Assembly: GCF_944324935.1 (NCBI RefSeq) | Contig: NZ_CALUYG010000006.1 | Span: 19,570 to 83,569 of the forward strand | DNA: 64,000 nucleotides | DNA from: an uncultured Desulfovibrio sp. | Lineage (GTDB): Bacteria; Desulfobacterota; Desulfovibrionia; Desulfovibrionales; Desulfovibrionaceae | Direction: 5' to 3' | Shown: one piece after another, positions 17,056-24,676 of the stretch | Layout of the letters: each line of letters starts with the position of its first letter | How positions within the stretch are numbered: position 1 is the first letter of the stretch | Notes under the pieces: model-generated | Database searches by the model: none | The model's input: only the letters and a program-made list of their open reading frames with translations | What the model was told of the DNA's origin: nothing | Translations under genes and position numbers: made by a program

Positions 17056-18751
17056 GCTTGTTTCTCCTGTCCTTCACCTGCTCCGCGTGGGGCGTGACGA
17101 AAAAGGACGGCTCCGTGATGCGGTACACCTTCTGGCCGAGGTTCATGCGGTTGCCGTCACCCGTCACCCTGACGCCCAGATCGGCGTCCGCCGTGCGAAC
17201 CCTGCTCAGCAGGTGCTGGGCCGTCAGCAGGTGATAGAGCAGCACTCCGCGATAATCCCGCACGAGCCGGGACACGTTGTCCGTGAAAAGGTTGTCCGCT
17301 TCCTCGACGCCCTGCGCCCATGCTTCGCGCACGGCGGCCCGCCAGATGGCCCGTTCTCCGCTGTTTTGCGGCAGTACGGCGAGATTGGGCTGCTCCGGCT
17401 CCGGGAAGGAGTCCGCCATGAGGTAGGAGCGCCAGTGCGGGGCCACGGGCACATAGCGGGCCTTTTGCAGCATCTCGTAGGTCGTGCTGGCCGTGGTGGC
17501 CGTGCCGTCGTCATCGATGCGCATGGACGCGCCGGCGCGGGTCAGCACGGGCGGCATGATCAGGGCGTCGCCCTGCGTCATCATGAGCGGCGTGAAATTG
17601 AAGGCCGTCTCCATGATGGCCGCGTGCCTGTCCACGGCCTCAAGCAGCCTGCCGTACCGCCAGGCTATGGCGGTCTGGAACGTCGTCATCCGCGCCGCGT
17701 CCCGGATGGCCGAAGGCCGCAGCCGCGTCACCGCCGTTTCCTTGCGGCTGGCTGACGCCTGCAAATCCAGCAGTTCCGCCAGTTCCGCCGGGTCGTCCGG
17801 GCGCGGCCCGGACGCCTTCGGCAGCGGCTCCTCCATGAGCAGCGTCGTGCCGGTCTGGTTCGCGGGCGCGGGATTCGCCGCTTCCGGGGTGGCCGCGCCG
17901 GTCTGGCCGGTCTGAGCGGTTCGTTGCGCCGTGTCCGGCGCTTCCTTCAGGGGCGGCATGGGTACGGTCGCGTCCGTCGGATTGGCCTTGCCCGCCGTGC
18001 AGCCGAAGCCGCTCGCGGCAAGAAAGAAGGCGAGACACAGCCCCCCGGCGCGGCGCATGGCGCGGGACGGCGCGGGCTTTCTGGCCGTCTGGCGCTGGAC
18101 GGGCCGGGACGGGGCTCTTTCAGGGGAAGGCGGCACTGACGGCAGGCAGGTCATGCGGCGTCCGTTCAGCATCGGCAGGCAGAAGATCAGCTTGCCCAGC
18201 AGGTACAGCATGAGGGCCAGCCAAGTACCCAGAAAGGCGCACAGCATGATGTTTCGCGCCGTACCTTCCCGGAGGTCGGGGAAAAACGCCTGAAAGAAGC
18301 GCGATCCCTCGCGGTTTTCCTCCCGCGCCACGCCTTTCTGCTCCCGTTCGGCCCCGGCGGCGATGCCCGCCTTGAAGCCGTCCCGGTAGCCCCGATTGTA
18401 CGCGCAGCCGTTGAACGGCTCCGGCGACGGCGAGAGCGCGGGGAGCGTGGCGACGCTTTCCTCCACCGGCATGGGGGGGCGGCGCGTCATCAGTGGTCTG
18501 GCGTCCTCAAGCTGGGGTGGTTCGGGGCGTGGCGGTTCCGGCGGTGCGATGGCCGTTGTCGCCGTTTCCAGAGACAAGGCGGCCTTTTCGACACGCACCT
18601 TCGCATCCCTTTCTCCCAGAGCGGGCAAGGGAACCGGACGAGGGATATGCCGAACGTCAGGCTTTCCGCTCATCAGGATGAAAGCAAAGGCGGCCATGAG
18701 CACAGCCGCCAGCATGGCGGCAACCAGCAACAGCTTTTTCTTCGGACTCAT
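17045..18751 (-). CDS. traI: DotC/TraI-like protein with an unusual N-terminal membrane extension
   Basis: The C-terminal part (about residues 330-568) matches DotC: RYVPVAPHWRSYL, EAWAQGVEEADNLFTDN, RLVRDYRGVLLYH, then GDGNRMNLGQKVYRITEPS. DotC is normally an outer-membrane lipoprotein of the DotC-DotD-DotH core. Here a lipobox signal sits in the middle: Met232 at 18058, hydrophobic run, then SGFGC with Cys251. Ahead of it in the same frame are about 230 residues with two membrane segments (about 6-27 and 168-190) and a Pro-rich linker. The 18751 start has GGGAGG 8 bases upstream. The internal Met has no clear ribosome site. This is either a genuine fusion or two genes read in one frame. Confidence 0.85.
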   Translation of the reverse strand: MSPKKKLLLVAAMLAAVLMAAFAFILMSGKPDVRHIPRPVPLPALGERDAKVRVEKAALSLETATTAIAPPEPPRPEPPQLEDARPLMTRRPPMPVEESVATLPALSPSPEPFNGCAYNRGYRDGFKAGIAAGAEREQKGVAREENREGSRFFQAFFPDLREGTARNIMLCAFLGTWLALMLYLLGKLIFCLPMLNGRRMTCLPSVPPSPERAPSRPVQRQTARKPAPSRAMRRAGGLCLAFFLAASGFGCTAGKANPTDATVPMPPLKEAPDTAQRTAQTGQTGAATPEAANPAPANQTGTTLLMEEPLPKASGPRPDDPAELAELLDLQASASRKETAVTRLRPSAIRDAARMTTFQTAIAWRYGRLLEAVDRHAAIMETAFNFTPLMMTQGDALIMPPVLTRAGASMRIDDDGTATTASTTYEMLQKARYVPVAPHWRSYLMADSFPEPEQPNLAVLPQNSGERAIWRAAVREAWAQGVEEADNLFTDNVSRLVRDYRGVLLYHLLTAQHLLSRVRTADADLGVRVTGDGNRMNLGQKVYRITEPSFFVTPHAEQVKDRRNKHGR

Positions 18752-19248
18752 CGTCCCGTCCTCCCCAGCGTCAGGATGCGGTTCACCACATCCACCCGCA
18801 CCGACGCCTGCGGCTGTACCTGCCAGGCCACGTCCTCAATGACGCTGTAGGCCGGGCGATCCGTTCCCTGCACAACTACCATGAGCGGCTGGGCGCTCGG
18901 TCTGCCCATCTCCTGATAGCGGTAGCCCACCTTGAGGCAGACCGCCTTGAGGATGCCGTCCGCCGGGCCTGTCCAGGCCACCGTCACCGGCACATTGAGC
19001 GACGGATCCGGCGGGGGCAGCAGCGGCTGCACACCCTCACCGCGCAGTTTCGCCAGCATGGCCAGATCGCCGTGCGCCTTCTCGGCGGCCTGTCCCAGCG
19101 TCACGGCCACAAAGTCCGCCGGGCTTTGCGCGGGCGGCGTCTTCCGTTTCGCCGCCGTGCAGCCGCACAGCAGTGAAAGGCAGGCAAGCAGACACACCCC
19201 CCGGCCCATGCGGGACAAGCGGTCAGATTTTTGTCTGAATATTTTCAT
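18748..19248 (-). CDS. traH: DotD/TraH-like lipoprotein
   Basis: 166 residues with a lipoprotein signal (LLACLSLLCGC, then TAAK). A small globular domain follows with VPVTVAWTGPADGILKAVCLKVGY and SVIEDVAWQVQPQASVRVDVVNRILTL. That is the DotD pattern, related to the N0 domain of secretins. DotD helps place DotH and DotC in the outer membrane. It is the first gene of the traH-I-J-K run. Its start (ATG 19248, AGGTGA upstream) faces the divergent parA gene across a 123-base AT-rich gap. Confidence 0.85.
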   Translation of the reverse strand: MKIFRQKSDRLSRMGRGVCLLACLSLLCGCTAAKRKTPPAQSPADFVAVTLGQAAEKAHGDLAMLAKLRGEGVQPLLPPPDPSLNVPVTVAWTGPADGILKAVCLKVGYRYQEMGRPSAQPLMVVVQGTDRPAYSVIEDVAWQVQPQASVRVDVVNRILTLGRTGR

Positions 19249-19371
19249 TCGCTCACCTCAAAAATATTTTTCAAGAATAAGAATAAAAACAGCTTCACAT
19301 TGATATATATTTATTGACAATATATGCAAAGTTTGGCAGTGTCATACACAGGAAAAACAAGGAGTTATGCC
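19249..19371. promoter_or_regulatory. AT-rich divergent intergenic region between traH/dotD and parA
   Basis: 123 bases that must hold the promoters for the leftward tra run and the rightward parA pair. A perfect -35-like TTGACA lies at 19314-19319 on the plus strand, but no convincing -10 follows at 16-18 bases. Several TATATA/AATATT stretches are present. AAGGAG at 19359-19364 is the parA ribosome site. Binding by ParA or its partner for autoregulation is plausible, not shown. Confidence 0.5.
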
Positions 19372-20160
19372 GTGAATATCATCGTCATTGCCAACAAGAA
19401 GGGTGGCGTGGGCAAGACCACAACGACCCAGAATCTGGCCTCGGCTTTTGCCCGCGGCGGCAAGACCATCCTTGCGCTGGACATGGACGCGCAGGCCAAT
19501 CTGTCCCGCGCCTGGGGCGTGACCGCGCCGGAGAAAAGCGTGCTGGACGTGCTGCGCGGCAAGGCTTCCTGGAAGGAAGCGAGCCTGCCCGTGGAGAAGC
19601 ACGAAAACGGCTGCGTTCTGCTTGTCCCCGCCGTGCGGGAACTGGCGGCCCTGCCGGAGCTGTTCGCGCAGGAGCTGGGCAAGGAGTTTTTGCTGAAGGA
19701 GGCGCTGTCCTCCCTCACGCAGGCCGTGGATGCGGTCATCATCGACAGCCCGCCCGCGCTGGACTTGCTGGCCGTCAACTGCTATGTGGCTGCCGACCGG
19801 CTGCTCGTTCCGGCGCAGTGCGAGTTCTTCAGCCTCGAAGGGCTGAAGCTCATGCGCGACGACATGCGCCGTGTACAGGCCCGTCTCAATCCCGGACTGG
19901 ACATGCTGGCCGTGGTGCCCACCCTCGTGGATCGCCGCAAGCGGCTCTGCCGCGACGTGCTGGACTGGCTGGGCAGGCTGGACGACGGCTGGAAGGTCAC
20001 GCGCACGGTCATTCGCGACAACGTGGCCCTGGCCGAAGCCCCCAGCCACGGACAAAGCATCTTTGACTACGACGCCCGTTCCAACGGTGCTCAGGACTAT
20101 GCCCTGCTCGCCGAAGAGCTGACGGCGCGTTTGGAAGGAGGCCATCATGGCAAGGAATAA
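19372..20160 (+). CDS. parA: ParA-family partition ATPase
   Basis: Starts at GTG 19372, 7 bases after AAGGAG, with the deviant Walker A NKKGGVGKTT at the N-terminus. DMDAQANLSRAWG and DAVIIDSPPALDLLAVNCY are the Walker A' and B regions, and about 262 residues are complete. The lack of an N-terminal HTH makes it the small (type Ib/Soj-like) ParA class. It segregates the element as a plasmid or maintains its excised form. The downstream small gene overlaps by 14 bases. These two genes are a plus-strand island inserted between the traY side and the traH-K run. Confidence 0.93.
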   Translation: MNIIVIANKKGGVGKTTTTQNLASAFARGGKTILALDMDAQANLSRAWGVTAPEKSVLDVLRGKASWKEASLPVEKHENGCVLLVPAVRELAALPELFAQELGKEFLLKEALSSLTQAVDAVIIDSPPALDLLAVNCYVAADRLLVPAQCEFFSLEGLKLMRDDMRRVQARLNPGLDMLAVVPTLVDRRKRLCRDVLDWLGRLDDGWKVTRTVIRDNVALAEAPSHGQSIFDYDARSNGAQDYALLAEELTARLEGGHHGKE

Positions 20161-20410
20161 GAAGGGACTCGGCACGCTGGCCGATGCCGATGACGGCGAT
20201 CTGCTCGGCAAGGTCTTCGGCGAAGACGAAGGCCACAAAGAGGCCGCCCGGCCCGCCAGGGCCGAAAAGGAAGAGCTTGTGCCCAAGTACTTCAAGCTCG
20301 ACAAGGCGCTCGTCAAACGGCTCAAGATATACTGCATAACAAGAGAGCGATCGGAAAAGGATGTCGTCACGGCGGCTCTGACCTCATTTCTTGAACAGGA
20401 AGGGGCATAG
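20147..20410 (+). CDS. Small ParA-partner protein (putative centromere binder)
   Basis: The 87-residue protein has a basic N-terminus (MARNKKGLGTL), an acidic middle and a C-terminal stretch LDKALVKRLKIYCITRERSEKDVVTAALTSFLEQ, typical of ribbon-helix-helix dimers. Such proteins act as ParB-type centromere binders with type Ib ParA. AAGGAGG lies just upstream of the ATG and the reading frame overlaps parA. RHH assignment is by pattern and context. Confidence 0.7.
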   Translation: MARNKKGLGTLADADDGDLLGKVFGEDEGHKEAARPARAEKEELVPKYFKLDKALVKRLKIYCITRERSEKDVVTAALTSFLEQEGA

Positions 20411-20833
20411 CCAGCGGCTGAAGGGCACAAAATGCCTGTCCACCAGCACGGACATGCGCCACACGGTGGTCAGGCAGCCCAGAAGCCCCACGACAAGGAA
20501 GGGCAGTCCGGCGAAAAGGAAGAGCGTATCGCCCGACTGGCTCCACCTGCTGAGGATCAGTCCCCCAAGGACGACGGGGATGCAGAAGATGGTCGTCCGC
20601 AGGCGCAGCATCCGCATCGCGGTCGGAATCTCCCGCTCGCCCGCGATGCCCCAGGCCGCCAGCACCCGTGAAAAGTCTTCCTCAAGTTCCCGTTGCAGTT
20701 CCGGCGAACGGCGGGCCTTCAGCCAGGAAAGCCGGTAACGAAGGTCGTCGTTCAGCCCGGAAAGGTGTTCCAGGCTCGGATGGAAGGCATTGTGGATGCC
20801 CGTTCGGATCCGGGCACGGGTTTTCTTAAACAT
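20384..20833 (-). CDS. Membrane protein directly downstream of dotA/traY (entry-exclusion position)
   Basis: 149 residues from the ATG at 20833 (MFKKTRARIRTGIHNAF). A charged cytosolic N-terminal half with a helical region (LNDDLRYRLSWLKARRSPELQRELEEDF) is followed by two membrane segments (TTIFCIPVVLGGLILSRW and FLFAGLPFLVVGLLGCL). In R64 the gene immediately after traY encodes the Exc exclusion proteins that recognise TraY. This gene has the equivalent strand and order, separated only by the small plus-strand gene. No sequence similarity to Exc is claimed. Confidence 0.6.
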   Translation of the reverse strand: MFKKTRARIRTGIHNAFHPSLEHLSGLNDDLRYRLSWLKARRSPELQRELEEDFSRVLAAWGIAGEREIPTAMRMLRLRTTIFCIPVVLGGLILSRWSQSGDTLFLFAGLPFLVVGLLGCLTTVWRMSVLVDRHFVPFSRWLCPFLFKK

Positions 20834-20861
20834 GGTGTTCAACTCCAAAGGAGAGGATGAA

Positions 20862-21128
20862 ATGGCTGAAATCTATGTGAAGCATAAGAAGACCTACGTT
20901 CTCGTGAAATTCTGTGGTTTCTGGATTTATTTTTGGTTGTTTAGCCTTGGTGTCGTTTTTGTGCTGAGTCTTCTTTCAGAACTATCTGGATCAACTACTT
21001 CAATTTTTTCTGAGCCTTTTTCCTCCAGCAGAGGTCGCTCTTTTTGGATAGGATCTGCCTTTGCTCTCATATGTTTCGCAGGGTATAAGTTTGTCTGCAA
21101 AAAGCTTGAGCACCGCATTGACGGCTAG
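20862..21128 (+). CDS. AT-rich small membrane protein (88 aa), unknown function
   Basis: The ATG at 20862 follows AAAGGAGAGGATG. Two membrane segments are evident (VLVKFCGFWIYFWLFSLGVVF and FWIGSAFALICFAGYKFVC), separated by a Ser-rich loop, and the C-terminus is basic. It is on the strand opposite to the tra genes, and its end overlaps the stop of dotA/traY by 4 bases. Base composition is clearly poorer in GC than its neighbours, suggesting separate origin. Unknown family. An exclusion or regulatory role near traY is speculation. Confidence 0.6.
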   Translation: MAEIYVKHKKTYVLVKFCGFWIYFWLFSLGVVFVLSLLSELSGSTTSIFSEPFSSSRGRSFWIGSAFALICFAGYKFVCKKLEHRIDG

Positions 21129-23239
21129 CCTTGCAGATTATTTTCTGTTGCCGTGGGCGTACCCGCAGGGATGCTCGGATCGATTGATTCCGTCCCACGA
21201 GATCCAGATCTCGCCCCCCCTGCGTTGCCCTGTCCATCCTCATTTCCCCCATTGCCACCGCGCCCTTTCGCCTTGACCCGTTGGTGCGCTTCCCGGCTAG
21301 ACTCGCTGATGGCATTGGTGGAACCGGCAATGACTGTCTTGGTTCCGGCCTGGTCTTCCTTTTCTCCGAGTGAGTGCAACTGTTGGCCGATCCAGTTGGT
21401 CACGTGCTCCGGCAAATAATGGATGAGAGAAAAGAACTTGTTGGCAGCCATGATGATCACCGCGCCCAGGATGATGGACATGGAAACAGATCCCACCAGG
21501 CCCATCACTTTGGCTTGCGACATGCCGCTGAAAATCAGCTCAAAGCCCGTGCCGACAAGGCGTCCCAGCACATTGAGGAGCACCACGGCGCAGAAGAAGC
21601 CCGCCACCATGAGCGGCGGACGGATGAGGATAGCCAGAAAGAGCATGTAGCCACGCCTGCCGTGCTGTCCGGCGGCTCCGTCGCCCTCCGGCAGGGCATG
21701 GGCGCATATCCAGAGCGGGGCCGCGATGAGCGACTCCACAATGAGGATGATCCAGCCGCAGAGGGCGGAGACCCAGCGAATGAAGGGAATGGCGGGCAAG
21801 TAGTAGGCCAGCACAATGCCGTAAAGCGCCAGTGGCAAGATGACGGTAAAGGCCAAGAAAACCGTAATACCCTCGCTGGCAATGAGTTTGGAAAGAACTG
21901 GTATCGCTGAAACGGCAAAAATAGCTCCAAAAAGAGCTTCTGCAATGCCTATAAAATAGTCGCCTATATTCGACAACGCCATGATAGGGTCATTATTCCC
22001 AAGATATTGAAGTGTAATTTCAATAATGTTTCCACCTATCATATTGTTAAATTCATTTTTGATCTTGCTAATCACAATTTCCGCCACGTTCTCCTCATCC
22101 GTCACGGACGGCGAGGCCGTGGTATCGGTGATGCCGCGCCGGTTGGCGTAGGCCGTGGCGATGTAGTTCTCAAGACGCTGCTCCACGGCCCCGGCGTCAT
22201 GCAGGCCATGTGTCATGGCGTCCCATTCGGAGTCCGTCCATTCCGGGGCGCTGTATGTGATGCCGGAGTACATGGCGGCGCGTGTCTCCTGGTTGATCCA
22301 CGAGATCGACCAGTACGACGAACCGGCGATGAACCAACCATATTGCCCGGCCAGGTCCTGAAAGTCCTTGAGCTTGGCCTGAAGCTGTCCCTGCTTCGCG
22401 TAGCTCTGGAGGCCGGAAAGGATGTTGGCGTTGATGATGTTGGCCGCGTTGTAGAGCGCCGTGGGGTCGATGTCCGACGCGGGCACGTTGGGATCGGCGA
22501 GCCTGGCGGCCACGTCGTGCAGCGAGGCGATGGCCGGATCCACGGCGCTGCGCTTGCCCGCGCAGAGCGCGTCCGACGGATTGATGCAGTCGATGGTGAT
22601 CTTCCCCGCGTTGCCGTTGAAGAAGAAGGTGGATTCGCCCCCGCGCGTGATGAGGTTCTCGCTGTACTGCCACTGCCCCCCCGGCTGGACGTTCAGGCCG
22701 CGCCGGTCGCGCAGGTAATACTGGCGGGTCAGCGAGGTCAGCACGCCGTTGGCGATGGACGAGTACTTGGTGACGTTCTGATCCGGAGCCTGCACCGTGA
22801 TTTGCCCGCCATGCTCCACAAAGTAGTCCACGCCCAGCTCCCAGACATGGTTCCCCAGATTGATCGACCAGCCGATGCAGGCCAGCAGCGCGATCTGGAA
22901 GATGGAAAGCCCCTTGAATATGGGCGCGAGCGCCCCCATCGCCATGACGCAGCGCAGGGGCATCCAGAGCGAGGAAAACTTCTTGCCGAGGGGCACGCCC
23001 TCGTGCGCCGTGCCCGCCACGGCAATGGCCATGATCCAGATGAAGAAGGCCGACAGCAGGGCCAGCGCCACCAGATTGAAGGCCGCGAAGATTTGCAGCA
23101 TGAGCTCGGCGGCCTGCGAGCCGCCGAGGCTCTGCCCGAACGTCTCCCAGCCCTGCCCCAGCAGGGCGTCCAGAAACTGCTTGGAGGCGTCGGTCTTGAG
23201 CAGAATCTCATTGGTCGCGGGTATGTCTGTCGCGGGCAT
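21125..23239 (-). CDS. traY: DotA/TraY-like polytopic membrane protein
   Basis: About 704 residues with the DotA/TraY layout. N-terminal membrane segments run through ELMLQIFAAFNLVALALLSAFFIWI, then LRCVMAMGALAPIFKGLSIFQIALLACIGWSINLGNHVWELG. A long periplasmic domain covers about 150-400, and a C-terminal cluster of membrane segments includes LALYGIVLAYYLPAIPFIRWVSALCGW. DotA forms part of the inner-membrane complex, and R64 TraY is also the target of entry exclusion. The ATG at 23239 has GGGAG 8 bases upstream and is preferred over the upstream alternative at 23254. The C-terminal tail is Gly/Asn/Ser-rich. Confidence 0.9.
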   Translation of the reverse strand: MPATDIPATNEILLKTDASKQFLDALLGQGWETFGQSLGGSQAAELMLQIFAAFNLVALALLSAFFIWIMAIAVAGTAHEGVPLGKKFSSLWMPLRCVMAMGALAPIFKGLSIFQIALLACIGWSINLGNHVWELGVDYFVEHGGQITVQAPDQNVTKYSSIANGVLTSLTRQYYLRDRRGLNVQPGGQWQYSENLITRGGESTFFFNGNAGKITIDCINPSDALCAGKRSAVDPAIASLHDVAARLADPNVPASDIDPTALYNAANIINANILSGLQSYAKQGQLQAKLKDFQDLAGQYGWFIAGSSYWSISWINQETRAAMYSGITYSAPEWTDSEWDAMTHGLHDAGAVEQRLENYIATAYANRRGITDTTASPSVTDEENVAEIVISKIKNEFNNMIGGNIIEITLQYLGNNDPIMALSNIGDYFIGIAEALFGAIFAVSAIPVLSKLIASEGITVFLAFTVILPLALYGIVLAYYLPAIPFIRWVSALCGWIILIVESLIAAPLWICAHALPEGDGAAGQHGRRGYMLFLAILIRPPLMVAGFFCAVVLLNVLGRLVGTGFELIFSGMSQAKVMGLVGSVSMSIILGAVIIMAANKFFSLIHYLPEHVTNWIGQQLHSLGEKEDQAGTKTVIAGSTNAISESSREAHQRVKAKGRGGNGGNEDGQGNAGGARSGSRGTESIDPSIPAGTPTATENNLQG

Positions 23240-23334
23240 GGCGGATACTCCCAAACTTGACTTGGTGTCCGATTGAGCTACAACTGTTCACAACGGGCCG
23301 CCGCATGGAGTGAGGCGGCCCATATTTTCGTGTT

Positions 23335-23490
23335 CTATTCCATGTCCGGCGATTCCATGCCCGCCGCTTGCCTCAGCGCTCGCAGGGTCATTTCCGCCGA
23401 TTCCTCGCCACCTGAGTACTCGACAAACTCCCGCCAGTTGTTTTCAACCAGCATGACAAGAGCCACTTCGTCCATGGTGTCCTTTTCCAT
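23335..23490 (-). CDS. Very small acidic protein between traW and traY (51 aa)
   Basis: The ATG at 23490 is preceded by a strong AAGGAGG at 6 bases. The 51-residue product begins MEKDTMDEVALVMLVENNW and ends at TAG 23335-23337. It is acidic, probably helical, and has no membrane segment. The R64 gene in this place is traX, but this product is far too short to call TraX. The good ribosome site and the otherwise empty 270-base gap argue that it is translated. Confidence 0.55.
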   Translation of the reverse strand: MEKDTMDEVALVMLVENNWREFVEYSGGEESAEMTLRALRQAAGMESPDME

Positions 23491-23511
23491 GGAAAACCTC
23501 CTTGATTTTTC

Positions 23512-24630
23512 CTACTGTTGCGTTCCGATCATCCGCCGGAAGAGAGCTTCCATTTCCTTGCCGGTGGTTCCCTCCATGCGCGTCAGATAGTCCAGAGAAG
23601 TGACCACGGAGAGCCTGTCCAGATACTCCATGTTGCGGTGCTGGAGCTGGAGCTGCACGGACTGCATGAGCACGAGTTCACGCAACAGCCCGGCCTCGGT
23701 GGCGCTCGCGATCTGCGTGTACCAGTTGGGATTCCCGGCGCGGGCCTGCACCAGCAGGTTCAGCAGGGCGGCTTCGGACATCTTTCCGTCCACCACGCCG
23801 GGCGGCGTCCCCTGCGCCCCGGCCTGCTTCCATTGCTCCACGGCCCATTGGGCCACTTCCGGCGGCAGCGTGGGCGCATGGAAGGCCACATGATGGTCAA
23901 GGGCTTCCCGCGCCGTCTGGATGCGCCCCTGATGCACGAGCCGTGCGGCGGCATAGGTCTGCCCGGCGGCGGTATTCTCCTTTTGGTCATCCGTGGGCAT
24001 GGGCAGGGGACGAGGATCCGCCAGCGTCTTGATCGCTTCGTGCGCCTGCGCGAGCTGCTCCGCCGTGAGCGTGCGATCCAGCGGGAACATGCCTTCCACC
24101 ATCTGCTTCACGTCGGGATGGTCTTCCGCGAGCTGGCGCTCCAGATAGTCCAGCGGTCTGGCATCGGGGTTGCTGGAGTAGTCGATCTGTTTGCCGCGCA
24201 TGTCCCGGCGCACATCCGTGGCCGCCTGCGCTCCCACCTGCACGCCCGCGCCCACGGCGCTGGAACCGCAGAGGGAACCGGGCTGGGCCGTCGCGCCGTA
24301 CAGGTCGCCGGTCTCCACGGCTTCCTTCGCGGCGAGCAGTCCCTTGATGGCGGCCGCGTTGGACTCCTTGAGGTCGATGATGGCCCGCACGATGGACGCG
24401 GACGACACCTTGATGATGCCGATGATGTTCTGGGCGGCCAGCGTGATCTCCGTGCGTATGCCCGCCGCTTCGGCGCTGGTGTTGGCGTTGATGATGCCCT
24501 GCGAGCGGTTGATCATGCTCTGGATCGCGCCGCAGTCGCAGCCTCCGGCCCATGCGGCGGACGGAAGGAGACACAGCCCGCCCAGCAGCAGGCCCGTCGC
24601 GGCATGTTTGTATATTTTCATGGACTGCAT
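23512..24630 (-). CDS. TraW-like secreted transfer protein
   Basis: The 372-residue protein has a signal peptide (ending near PSAAWA) and then GGCDCGAIQSMINRSQGIINANTSAEAAGI. The mature part is helical with Ala-rich segments (LAAQNIIGIIKVSSASIVRAIIDLKESNAAAIKGLL) and a C-terminal region LLRELVLMQSVQLQLQHRNMEYLDRLS. Its position between traU and traY and its exported character fit R64 TraW. Family membership is inferred mainly from context. A paired Cys motif (CDC) follows the signal peptide. Confidence 0.6.
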   Translation of the reverse strand: MQSMKIYKHAATGLLLGGLCLLPSAAWAGGCDCGAIQSMINRSQGIINANTSAEAAGIRTEITLAAQNIIGIIKVSSASIVRAIIDLKESNAAAIKGLLAAKEAVETGDLYGATAQPGSLCGSSAVGAGVQVGAQAATDVRRDMRGKQIDYSSNPDARPLDYLERQLAEDHPDVKQMVEGMFPLDRTLTAEQLAQAHEAIKTLADPRPLPMPTDDQKENTAAGQTYAAARLVHQGRIQTAREALDHHVAFHAPTLPPEVAQWAVEQWKQAGAQGTPPGVVDGKMSEAALLNLLVQARAGNPNWYTQIASATEAGLLRELVLMQSVQLQLQHRNMEYLDRLSVVTSLDYLTRMEGTTGKEMEALFRRMIGTQQ

Positions 24631-24676
24631 GATGTTCTTCCTTTCTGTCTTTCTGCCTCGATTTGAAAAATATTTT

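Noticed and set aside
20384-20833. TraX assignment for the 149-residue membrane protein
   Set aside because: In R64 traX lies between traW and traY, whereas this gene is after traY. No TraX motif was recognised.
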